In this document: positions 1 to 5,965 of the stretch, piece by piece
Position numbering within the stretch: the first letter of the stretch is position 1
How the letters are laid out: the number at the start of each line of letters is the position of its first letter
Assembly (NCBI GenBank): GCA_024644145.1
Contig: JAHELO010000113.1
Coordinates: forward strand, 1 to 5,965
From: Christiangramia sp.
GTDB taxonomy: Bacteria > Bacteroidota > Bacteroidia > Flavobacteriales > Flavobacteriaceae
Reading direction: 5' to 3'
Length of the DNA: 5,965 nucleotides
Translations under genes and position numbers: made by a program
The notes under the pieces: model-generated
Told to the model about the DNA's origin: nothing
The model's database searches: none
Seen by the model: only the letters and a program-made list of their open reading frames with translations

Positions 1-961
1 GAAACCTGTCAGATTTTGACAGCATCAGGATACTGGTAGAGGCTACTGCCGAGGCACATAGGAAAATCACATTTGCTTTGAACTGCATAGTTTCCTTAGT
101 GTTGGCATCGATAACCTTTACTCCTGAAGCTCTTTTAGTTTCAGGGTCGTAAATAACCTGACTCACAACAGAATTTGGTCGTAAGGTCATATTCCCGGTT
201 CTATCGGCAGCAGGCAAGGTGGAAGAATTACTGCTGAAGTATGCCCCATAAGGGCAACCTCTTATACAACGATTCCTGTATTGACATTTAGACCTGCCTT
301 CAAACTTTTTATCTCCGGTTATATGGGCCACCCGCCCGGAGGTCATAACACGACCATCAAAATTTTTCGAGATGCTTTCTCGAAAATAATCCTCAACACA
401 ATTGAGATCCATGGGAGGCAGAAACTGCCCATCAGGCAATTGGCTTAAGCCCAGTTTTTCTCCACATACTCCTATATATGATTCTACATAATCGTACCAG
501 GGTGCAATATCCTTATATCTTATAGGCCAGTCTACCGCGATCCCATCTTTTTTATTTGCCTCAAAATCAAGGTCGCTTAAGCGGTAACTGTGACGTCCCC
601 ACATTATAGACCTCCCGCCTACATGATAGCCACGCATCCAGTCAAACCTTTTTACTTCATTATAAGGATGTTTAATATCATCAACGAACCAATGTTTGCT
701 AGGCTCAGAAACGGTATAGCCGGTTCTGGCCTGTTTAAATTGTCTTTTCACTTCTTGCCGGGGCACCTGTCCCTTGAATTTATAATCCCAGGGATCATCG
801 TTCATCGTAGGATAATCTTTGACATGCTCCACCATGCGCCCGCGTTCAAGGACCAGGGTTTTGAACCCTTTTTCACAAAGTTCCTTGGCCGCCCAGCCTC
901 CACTTATTCCTGTCCCTACGACTATCGCATCGTATTTATCATTTTCATAATATACACTCAC
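1..961 (-). CDS. GMC-family FAD-dependent oxidoreductase, N-terminal part (partial, runs off left edge)
   Basis: This is the first ~320 codons of a flavin dehydrogenase of the glucose-methanol-choline family, which probably oxidises a sugar or glycoside hydroxyl. Residues 13-22 form the Rossmann FAD motif (VVGTGISGG), followed by the ribose-binding acid E39 in VLERG. A GMC-type segment HVGGRSIMWGR lies at 113-123. Cysteines 226, 232 and 236 (C-x5-C-x3-C) resemble the iron-sulfur site of membrane-linked FAD sugar dehydrogenases. The C-terminal catalytic His/Asn region is outside the window. No ATG lies upstream of the FAD motif: the frame opens after a TAA at 988-986, with TTG at 985 and 982 and GTG at 961. 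GTG is chosen because it puts the FAD strand about ten residues in, as is usual. There is no signal peptide, so export would need a Tat-bearing partner subunit, which is common for this family and may lie to the left. It is divergent from the five-gene operon. The family is sure; the substrate is not known. Confidence 0.93.
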   Translation of the reverse strand, partial: MSVYYENDKYDAIVVGTGISGGWAAKELCEKGFKTLVLERGRMVEHVKDYPTMNDDPWDYKFKGQVPRQEVKRQFKQARTGYTVSEPSKHWFVDDIKHPYNEVKRFDWMRGYHVGGRSIMWGRHSYRLSDLDFEANKKDGIAVDWPIRYKDIAPWYDYVESYIGVCGEKLGLSQLPDGQFLPPMDLNCVEDYFRESISKNFDGRVMTSGRVAHITGDKKFEGRSKCQYRNRCIRGCPYGAYFSSNSSTLPAADRTGNMTLRPNSVVSQVIYDPETKRASGVKVIDANTKETMQFKANVIFLCASAVASTSILMLSKSDRF

Positions 962-1002
962 AATTTCTTGGTTTTTTGACAACAATTAGGCTCGAAGTCT
1001 AT

Positions 1003-1010
1003 CAAATATA
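1003..1010 (-). promoter_or_regulatory. Possible -7 element for the oxidoreductase gene
   Basis: Read on the minus strand, 1010-1003 is TATATTTG, an exact match to the Bacteroidota -7 consensus TAnnTTTG. Transcription would start near 997, giving a leader of about 36 bases to the GTG start. No TTTG is present at the expected -33 position (about 1028-1037), so only half of the promoter is visible. In AT-rich DNA this could be chance. Confidence 0.3.
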
Positions 1011-1028
1011 TAAATTTATAGCTCGAAT

Positions 1029-1058
1029 TTTGCTTCTATAAAAAAAAGAGTACATTTA
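1029..1058 (+). promoter_or_regulatory. Probable Bacteroidota-type promoter for the five-gene operon
   Basis: TTTG at 1029-1032 is followed after 18 bases by TACATTTA at 1051-1058. This matches the Bacteroidota primary sigma consensus (TTTG, about 19 bases, TAnnTTTG) except for the last base. Transcription would start near 1064 and leave a leader of about 47 bases before the ATG at 1111. It is the only two-part match seen upstream of the operon. Later gaps are too short for strong promoters, so it probably drives all five genes. Confidence 0.42.
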
Positions 1059-1107
1059 ATTATCATTCTTCAAATTACTAACAAAACGGTTCACGATAAT
1101 TAATTAT
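1056..1107. repeat. AT-rich inverted/direct repeat pair, possible operator
   Basis: TTAATTATC (1056-1064) is the reverse complement of GATAATTAA (1095-1103). The second copy lies within a perfect 12-bp palindrome, ATAATTAATTAT (1096-1107). TTAATTAT therefore occurs directly at 1056-1063 and 1100-1107, 44 bp apart or about four helical turns. The first copy overlaps the -7 element and probable transcription start. This would suit a repressor site, but the low complexity makes a chance origin quite possible. No regulator gene lies in the window. Confidence 0.22.
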
Positions 1108-1110
1108 ACA

Positions 1111-2109
1111 ATGACCCTGAAACACTTTAATACTCTATTTTTCACTATAATTACCTTAAGCTTCCTTTGCCTTTCCTCTTGTAACGAAAAACAAAAAAAT
1201 CCATCTGAAGATACTCCAGATGAAGAAGTTAACACCAAAAGAGATGGCTTATTTTTTAAACTCTCACTGGCGCAGTGGTCTTTACATCAGCTTATAAATG
1301 ATGAGAAATTAGATCCCATGGATTTTGCTGAAACTGCGAGTAAAATGGGATTTGAAGGAATTGAATATGTGACAGGGTTTTATGCAGATAGAATAAAGAA
1401 TGCCACAGACCCTGAAGCTGAAATGAAATTAGTCCTGGATAGTTTGAAAGCAAGGAGCGAAAAATATAAGGTTAAGAATCTACTTTTAATGGTTGATGGA
1501 GAGGGAGACCTTGCTGTGAATGATTCAGTAGCGAGAAATACAGCTGTGAACAATCACAAAAAATGGATAGATGCCGCCAGTTACCTGGGTTGTAATTCAA
1601 TTAGAGTAAATCTTTTTGGAAGTAATGATCCTGAGAAATGGAAAGCAAATTCGGCTGATGCTCTTACCAAATTGTCAAAATATGCCGCTGGTAAAAATAT
1701 TAATGTGCTGGTAGAAAATCATGGGTACCTGTCTTCTAACGCAGATCTTCTGGTAGAAGTCATGCAAAAAGTAAATATGACCAATTGCGGTACATTGCCA
1801 GATTTCGGGAACTTTTGTCTTAAGCGGGAAGGTGGTGAAAGATGGGATGCCAAATGCGTGGAGGAGTATCCCAGATATGAAGGTGTTAAAAAACTTATGC
1901 CGTTTGCAAAAGCGGTTAGTGCCAAATCTTATAGTTTTAATGATAAGGGACAGGAAGAGCTTATAGATTATAAGAAAATGCTTCAACTGGTAAAAGATGC
2001 AGGTTATAACGGTTTTATTGGAGTAGAGTTTGAAGGCACCGATATCTCACCTAAGAAAGGTATTCTAAAAACCAAAAACCTGCTTATAGAAGCTGGAAAC
2101 TCCATTTAA
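1111..2109 (+). CDS. Lipoprotein with xylose-isomerase-like TIM barrel (sugar phosphate isomerase/epimerase family)
   Basis: The 332-residue protein starts with a lipoprotein signal: basic start, hydrophobic stretch at about 8-21, lipobox LSSC with Cys24. An acidic, flexible tether follows (about 25-45) before the barrel begins at FKLSLAQWSLHQ. The rest matches the PF01261 TIM-barrel family: GFEGIE (80-85), VENHG (201-205), PDFGN (230-234) and GVEFEG (304-309). By analogy with family enzymes, E202, D231 and E306 would be metal ligands. The usual metal-binding His is not seen: the HVK-like position reads SAK (270-272). Such proteins can act as isomerases, epimerases or 3-keto-glycoside lyases/hydratases; the reaction here is unknown. 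It should be anchored outside the inner membrane, so a phosphorylated substrate is unlikely despite the family name. It is the first gene of the operon, 17 bp before the permease. Family and export are well supported; activity is open. Confidence 0.9.
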   Translation: MTLKHFNTLFFTIITLSFLCLSSCNEKQKNPSEDTPDEEVNTKRDGLFFKLSLAQWSLHQLINDEKLDPMDFAETASKMGFEGIEYVTGFYADRIKNATDPEAEMKLVLDSLKARSEKYKVKNLLLMVDGEGDLAVNDSVARNTAVNNHKKWIDAASYLGCNSIRVNLFGSNDPEKWKANSADALTKLSKYAAGKNINVLVENHGYLSSNADLLVEVMQKVNMTNCGTLPDFGNFCLKREGGERWDAKCVEEYPRYEGVKKLMPFAKAVSAKSYSFNDKGQEELIDYKKMLQLVKDAGYNGFIGVEFEGTDISPKKGILKTKNLLIEAGNSI

Positions 2110-2126
2110 ATCCCAACCGTATCAAT

Positions 2127-3365
2127 ATGAATAAGCTTATTAGATTTCAACTTTCCCTGATGATGTTTCTGGAATTTTTTATCTGGGGAGGCTGGTTTGT
2201 CACGCTCGGCACATTTCTGGGATATAATCTCAATGCCACAGATGTACAGATCTCTACTGCATTCTCTACCCAATCCTGGGGAGCCATTATAGCTCCATTT
2301 ATTATTGGATTAATTGCAGACCGGTTCTTTAATGCTGAAAGGATCCTGGGATTTCTACACCTTATTGGTGCAGTCCTTCTGTATCTAATGTATCAAAGTA
2401 CAGATTTCGCAGAGTTCTATCCGCTGGTTCTGGGTTATATGATCGCTTATATGCCAACTCTCGCACTTGTAAACTCAGTAAGTTTTAATCAAATGAAAGA
2501 TCCAGCAAAAGAATTTTCATTTATCAGGGTTTTCGGGACCATAGGCTGGATCGTTGCCGGTTTAGTAATAAGTTACCTGTTCTTCTGGGATGCTCCCGGT
2601 GCACGGCAGGAAGGAATGTTAAAGAACACTTTTCTCATGGTAAGTATAGCCTCCGCCTTTCTGGGCCTTTTTAGTTTTACCTTACCCAAAACCCCGCCTA
2701 CAGCAGATCGTTCTAAAAAAGTAAGTATAGTAGAAACCTTAGGGCTTGATGCACTAGGTCTTTTAAAGGACAGAAACTTCCTGATGTTCTTTTTAGCATC
2801 TGTTCTCATATGTATTCCATTGGCCTTCTATTATCAGAACACCAATCCTTTTCTTTCAGAAATAGGTGTGGAAAATCCAACGGGCTTAATGACCATTGGT
2901 CAGGTTTCTGAAGTCTTATTTATGCTACTCCTCCCCTTTTTCTTTAAAAGATTTGGATTTAAAACAACCATTATCGCCGGGATGCTCGCCTGGTCACTGA
3001 GATATATACTCTTTGCATATGGCAATTCTGGCGAACTTATATTTATGCTCCTAACCGGGATCGCCCTGCATGGAATATGCTATGATTTCTTTTTCGTATC
3101 TGGACAGATATATACCGATTTCAAAGCGGGTTCAAAATTTAAAAGTTCTGCCCAGGGCCTTATCACCCTCGCAACTTATGGGGTGGGAATGCTTATAGGA
3201 TTTTACGTAGCCGGCCTCATTACTAATGCTTACTTAACCGGAGATAAAATGCACGATTGGGAGACTATCTGGATATATCCCGCTGTCTTTGCCTTTGGTG
3301 TTATGCTGATTTTTGCCTTGTTTTTTAAAAATGAAAAGATTGATAAAAAGGATATTGAAATATAA
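2127..3365 (+). CDS. NupG-family MFS permease (nucleoside:H+ symporter family), probable sugar importer
   Basis: This 412-residue, very hydrophobic inner-membrane protein has about twelve predicted helices and is near the 418 residues of E. coli NupG. Family marks shared with NupG as I recall it include the N-terminal LEFFIWGGWFVTLG (15-28), the loop GLIADRFF (61-68), AYMPTLALVNSVSF (107-120), FIRVFGTIG (132-140) and LGLDALGLLKDRNF (205-218). In the second half, HGICYDFFFVSGQ (315-327) is a strong landmark. The family is named for nucleoside uptake, but no nucleoside-metabolism gene is present. Lying between sugar-isomerase and sugar-dehydrogenase genes, it more likely imports a monosaccharide, keto-sugar or glycoside made by the exported enzymes; this is inferred from context. 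The ATG at 2127 is 17 bp after the preceding stop and has no Shine-Dalgarno sequence. The C-terminal tail is short and lysine-rich. Confidence 0.92.
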   Translation: MNKLIRFQLSLMMFLEFFIWGGWFVTLGTFLGYNLNATDVQISTAFSTQSWGAIIAPFIIGLIADRFFNAERILGFLHLIGAVLLYLMYQSTDFAEFYPLVLGYMIAYMPTLALVNSVSFNQMKDPAKEFSFIRVFGTIGWIVAGLVISYLFFWDAPGARQEGMLKNTFLMVSIASAFLGLFSFTLPKTPPTADRSKKVSIVETLGLDALGLLKDRNFLMFFLASVLICIPLAFYYQNTNPFLSEIGVENPTGLMTIGQVSEVLFMLLLPFFFKRFGFKTTIIAGMLAWSLRYILFAYGNSGELIFMLLTGIALHGICYDFFFVSGQIYTDFKAGSKFKSSAQGLITLATYGVGMLIGFYVAGLITNAYLTGDKMHDWETIWIYPAVFAFGVMLIFALFFKNEKIDKKDIEI

Positions 3366-3379
3366 AACAACAATTAATT

Positions 3380-4516
3380 ATGGCTAAGATTAGACTTGGT
3401 ATTTTAGGAGGAGGAGAAGATTCGCTAATAGGAATACTTCACAGAGTAGCGGCAAATATGTTTGATCAATTCGAGATCATAGGTGGAGTTTTTGATATTC
3501 AGCATGAAAAAAGTTTGAAATTCGGTGAAAAACTGAAGCTTGATCCGGCCAGGGTCTACAAAGATCTTGATGATCTTATAGCCAAAGAAAAATCGCTTCC
3601 ACAGGTAGAGAGACTGCAGGCTGTATCTGTACTTACTCCGAACTTCCTTCACTTCCCTATGGCGAAGAAACTTCTGGAAAACGGCTTTAATGTGATCTGT
3701 GAAAAACCTTTAACAACTACCTATGAGGAAGCAAAAATATTAAACGAAATTCAGCAGAAATCGAATTCTGTATTTGCTGTAACATACACTTATACCGGCT
3801 ATCCCATGATTCGGCAAATGAAGACCATGATTGAGAATGGTGATATTGGCAAGATCCAGAAGGTAGATATTCAGTATTACCAGGGATGGATAAACCCACT
3901 TATTCATGATAAAGATAAAAGATCTGCTACCTGGAGACTGGACCCTGAAAAATCAGGAATAAGTTGTTGTATAGGAGACATTGGTACCCACGCGTTTAAT
4001 ATGGCTGAGTATGTAACCGGTATGAAAGTAGAAAATATACTTGCAGACCTTAATTACCTCTATGAAGATAATCCTATGGATATAGACGGCACGGTTCTCC
4101 TGAGATTTGGAGGAAATGTTAAGGGTGTACTGCGTGCCAGCCAGATTGCCACCGGTGAGGAGAATAATTTTACGGTGCAGGTCTATGGGGATAAGGGAGG
4201 TTTAAAATGGCAGCAGGAAAACCCTAACAACTTAGTTTTACTTAAAGAAGATAGGCCATTACAGGTATTAAAACCGGGACACGGATATTTAAGTGAATTC
4301 TCATTAGAAGGAACTAAGCTTCCTCCCGGTCATCCGGAAGGAATTTTTGACTCCATGGGGAATATATATTATGGTGTTGCCATGGCCATTAATGAAAATG
4401 AAAAATATAAGGGTGCCTATCCAAAACTTAACGATGGTCTACGCGGTATGAATTTTATTGAAAAAACAGTGGCCTCTCACAAAAATGGCAATGTCTGGAT
4501 AAAAATTGAAGACTAA
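3380..4516 (+). CDS. Gfo/Idh/MocA family NAD(P)-dependent oxidoreductase
   Basis: The 378-residue protein has no signal sequence, so it is predicted to be cytoplasmic. The N-terminal Rossmann fold (about 1-130) opens with LGILGGGEDSLIG (6-18), a GGG-type variant of the dinucleotide-binding loop found in one subgroup of the family. VICEKPL (105-111) carries the family lysine K109. The C-terminal α/β domain contains GDIGTH (199-204), where D200 and H204 fit the usual catalytic acid and histidine. Together these place it among sugar or inositol dehydrogenases acting with NAD(H) or NADP(H). In context the likely role is reduction of an imported 3-keto-sugar, or C3 oxidation of a glycoside as reported for E. 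coli YcjS; the direction cannot be read from sequence. The next gene encodes a PF01261 barrel protein, a pairing also seen with YcjS and YcjR. It starts 14 bp after the permease stop, behind an A/T-rich stretch without a Shine-Dalgarno sequence. Confidence 0.93.
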   Translation: MAKIRLGILGGGEDSLIGILHRVAANMFDQFEIIGGVFDIQHEKSLKFGEKLKLDPARVYKDLDDLIAKEKSLPQVERLQAVSVLTPNFLHFPMAKKLLENGFNVICEKPLTTTYEEAKILNEIQQKSNSVFAVTYTYTGYPMIRQMKTMIENGDIGKIQKVDIQYYQGWINPLIHDKDKRSATWRLDPEKSGISCCIGDIGTHAFNMAEYVTGMKVENILADLNYLYEDNPMDIDGTVLLRFGGNVKGVLRASQIATGEENNFTVQVYGDKGGLKWQQENPNNLVLLKEDRPLQVLKPGHGYLSEFSLEGTKLPPGHPEGIFDSMGNIYYGVAMAINENEKYKGAYPKLNDGLRGMNFIEKTVASHKNGNVWIKIED

Positions 4517-4532
4517 TACAAAATATTAGAAG

Positions 4533-5597
4533 ATGAAGACTATTAAAGGACCTGCGGTATTTTTAGCTCAGTTTATGGATCATGAGGAACCTTTCAATTC
4601 TCTGGAAGGTCTTTGCAAATGGGCAGCAGAGAGGGGCTATAAAGGGATCCAGATTCCTACCTGGGAAACGAGGTTGATGGATCTGAAAAAAGCTGCCGAG
4701 AGTAAAACCTATTGTGACGAGCTTAAAGGAAAAGTGGAATCCTACGGCCTGGAGATTACCGAACTCAGTTCTCATTTACAGGGTCAACTGGTAGCGGTAC
4801 ATCCTGCATATGATATTATGTTCGATAATTTTGCGCCAGCAGATTATAAAAATAATCCTGAAAAGAGAACCAACTGGGCCATAGATCAGTTAAAATTCGC
4901 CGCTAAGGCAAGCAGGAATCTAGGTTTGGATGTTCATGGAACCTTTAGTGGTTCCTTTTTATGGCATACTGCCCATCCTTGGCCCCAGCGACCAGACGGC
5001 CTGGTGGAAATGGGATTTGCTGAACTTGCAAAACGCTGGATGCCTATACTTAATGAATTTGATGAACAGGGCGTAGATGTTTGTTATGAGATCCATCCCG
5101 GGGAAGACCTTCATGACGGTGTTACTTTTGAACGCTTTCTGGATGCTACACACAACCATAAGAGAGTGAACATACTATATGACCCCAGTCATTTTATCCT
5201 ACAGCAACTGGATTATCTGGAGTATATAGATCATTATCACGATTATATAAAAATGTTCCATGTGAAGGATGCTGAATTCAACCCTAGCGGAAAGAAGGGC
5301 ATGTTCGGGGGATATGGCGACTGGAAAGACCGGGCCGGCAGATATCGCCACCCCGGTGACGGACAGGTAGATTTTAAATCTGTTTTTTCCAAGCTTACCG
5401 AATATGGATGTGATGTATGGGCCGTCCTGGAATGGGAATGTTGCATAAAATCACCTGAACAGGGAGCTAAAGAAGGTGCCCCCTTTATACAAAAGCACAT
5501 TATAGAAGCTACTCAGAAAAGATTCGATGACTTTGCCGGAGCTGAAATAGATGAAAATAAACTCAAACGTATCTTAGGAATAAAAACCAGCGAATAA
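4533..5597 (+). CDS. Cytoplasmic xylose-isomerase-like TIM-barrel protein (sugar isomerase/epimerase family)
   Basis: This 354-residue protein has no signal peptide and belongs to the PF01261 family. The probable divalent-metal site is complete: E186 in CYEIHPGE, D217 in YDPSH, H243 in MFHVKD and E300 in LEWE. H188, H220 and K245 are likely nearby active-site residues, and RHPGDG (272-277) is the usual loop before the last strands. Family members isomerise or epimerise ketoses, or act on 3-keto-glycosides as epimerases or lyases. Here it probably processes the same keto-sugar as the adjacent Gfo/Idh/MocA enzyme, 16 bp upstream. A C-terminal extension after the barrel (about 325-354) is helical and charged. 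The ATG follows the purine-rich AGAAG directly, too close for a normal Shine-Dalgarno. It is a distant relative of the exported barrel protein of the first gene, but retains the His ligand that the latter lacks. Substrate unknown. Confidence 0.92.
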   Translation: MKTIKGPAVFLAQFMDHEEPFNSLEGLCKWAAERGYKGIQIPTWETRLMDLKKAAESKTYCDELKGKVESYGLEITELSSHLQGQLVAVHPAYDIMFDNFAPADYKNNPEKRTNWAIDQLKFAAKASRNLGLDVHGTFSGSFLWHTAHPWPQRPDGLVEMGFAELAKRWMPILNEFDEQGVDVCYEIHPGEDLHDGVTFERFLDATHNHKRVNILYDPSHFILQQLDYLEYIDHYHDYIKMFHVKDAEFNPSGKKGMFGGYGDWKDRAGRYRHPGDGQVDFKSVFSKLTEYGCDVWAVLEWECCIKSPEQGAKEGAPFIQKHIIEATQKRFDDFAGAEIDENKLKRILGIKTSE

Positions 5598-5965
5598 TGA
5601 AAAAAATAATTTTAATAGGATGTTCTCTAATACTGCTAATAGCCTGCAAAAATGAAAAAAAGGATGGTGAAAGTACTGAAATGAAAGAAACAGAGAAAAT
5701 GGCGGTTGACGATAAAGATTCAGAAAAATGGCAGGAACTTTTTAGCGGAGAGGATCTGGAGAATTGGAAAGCATATAACCGAGATTCAATATCAGGCCAG
5801 TGGACAGTAGAAAACGGGGTGATCGCGTTTTCCCCGGCTGATGGTGATAAAAGGATAAAAGAATATTTAATCACAAAAGATAAATATGAAAATTTTGAGT
5901 TGGAGCTGGAATGGAAAATTTCTGAAGGCGGTAATAGCGGCATCATGTGGGGAGTAAGGGAAATG
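5597..5965 (+). CDS. DUF1080 (3-keto-disaccharide hydrolase) lipoprotein, N-terminal part (partial, runs off right edge)
   Basis: The frame is open to the last base, giving 123 codons. Residues 1-17 are a lipoprotein signal (MKK, hydrophobic run, lipobox LIAC with Cys17), followed by a charged linker rich in Lys and Glu (about 18-43). The domain then starts with WQELFSGEDLENWK (45-58), WTVENGVI (69-76), the strand ENFELELEWKIS (98-109) and GGNSGIMWGV (111-120), which are typical of PF06439. This is a concanavalin-like β-sandwich found in proteins that cleave 3-keto-glycosides. It should be anchored outside the inner membrane and act on glycosides oxidised by the GMC enzyme. The start codon shares one base with the preceding stop (TAATG), implying translational coupling. 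A minimal family domain is roughly 180-200 residues, so more than a third is missing here. Family confidence is high; the exact bond cleaved is unknown. Confidence 0.9.
   Translation, partial: MKKIILIGCSLILLIACKNEKKDGESTEMKETEKMAVDDKDSEKWQELFSGEDLENWKAYNRDSISGQWTVENGVIAFSPADGDKRIKEYLITKDKYENFELELEWKISEGGNSGIMWGVREM

Larger units (their letters stand above)
962..1110. other. Divergent intergenic region
   Basis: This AT-rich spacer separates the minus-strand oxidoreductase from the plus-strand operon and must hold both promoters. It contains one reasonable plus-strand promoter (1029-1058), one minus-strand -7-like element (1010-1003), an 8-base A tract (1040-1047), and short repeats. The 7-mer GCTCGAA occurs at 990-996 and 1021-1027, and TTAATTAT occurs at 1056-1063 and 1100-1107. 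No ORF, tRNA, riboswitch or terminator hairpin was recognised. If the oxidoreductase starts at a TTG instead of the GTG, the gap shrinks by 21-24 bp. Confidence 0.8.

Noticed and set aside
590..979. Plus-strand 129-codon open frame opposite the left-edge gene
   Set aside because: It lies antisense to the clear GMC oxidoreductase frame, shows no recognisable domain, and its composition is that of a complement-strand shadow.
1040..1047. A8 tract as the tail of a minus-strand terminator
   Set aside because: No GC-rich hairpin precedes it on either strand, and it lies between the -33 and -7 elements of a probable promoter, where no gene ends.
1675..1986. Minus-strand 103-codon open frame
   Set aside because: It is antisense within the TIM-barrel lipoprotein gene, with no upstream promoter or recognisable family.
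3395..3433. Broken dinucleotide-binding motif in the Gfo/Idh/MocA enzyme
   Set aside because: The GGGEDSLIG loop departs from GxGxxG, but the GGG-xxxx-IG-xx-HR-xAA form is familiar from a subgroup of this family, and the other catalytic motifs are intact.
4526..4532. TAGAAG before the ATG at 4533 as a Shine-Dalgarno site
   Set aside because: It abuts the start codon with no spacer, and Bacteroidota generally initiate without a Shine-Dalgarno sequence.
5243..5500. Minus-strand 85-codon open frame
   Set aside because: It is antisense within the cytoplasmic TIM-barrel gene, over the conserved metal-ligand region; a shadow frame.
5563..5946. Minus-strand 127-codon open frame at the right edge
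   Set aside because: It is antisense to the DUF1080 lipoprotein, whose signal peptide and domain motifs are unmistakable; the minus frame shows no domain.

Overview
The window reads as chromosomal DNA of a marine or soil Bacteroidota bacterium, most likely Flavobacteriia of the Gramella/Salegentibacter/Zunongwangia type. This is inferred from protein style, the moderately AT-rich composition, lipoprotein signals ending in Cys, the absence of clear Shine-Dalgarno sequences, and a Bacteroidota-type promoter (TTTG, spacer, TAnnTTT) in the one large intergenic gap. No species assignment is possible by eye.

Layout. On the minus strand, positions 961 down to 1 hold the N-terminal ~320 codons of a GMC-family FAD oxidoreductase that runs off the left edge. 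A ~150-bp divergent intergenic region (962-1110) carries the probable promoters for both directions. From 1111 to the right edge, five plus-strand genes are packed head to tail with gaps of 17, 14 and 16 bp and finally a 1-base overlap. They are an exported lipoprotein with a xylose-isomerase-like TIM barrel, a NupG-family (nucleoside:H+ symporter) MFS permease, a cytoplasmic Gfo/Idh/MocA NAD(P)-dependent oxidoreductase, a cytoplasmic xylose-isomerase-like TIM-barrel protein with a complete metal site, and a lipoprotein with a DUF1080 (3-keto-disaccharide hydrolase) domain that is cut by the right edge after 123 codons.

How the genes may work together. GMC dehydrogenase, DUF1080, PF01261 TIM-barrel proteins and Gfo/Idh/MocA dehydrogenases are the families used in glycoside breakdown through 3-keto intermediates: the sugar C3 hydroxyl is oxidised, the glycosidic bond is then broken by elimination or hydrolysis, and the keto-sugar is reduced or epimerised. 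Here the predicted locations suggest a pathway in two compartments. Oxidation and cleavage would occur outside the inner membrane (GMC enzyme, DUF1080 lipoprotein, TIM-barrel lipoprotein), the MFS permease would import the product, and the cytoplasmic Gfo/Idh/MocA and TIM-barrel enzymes would finish it. Family assignments are well supported by motifs; the joint pathway and its substrate are inference.

No RNA genes, mobile elements, CRISPR arrays, terminators or pseudogenes were seen.
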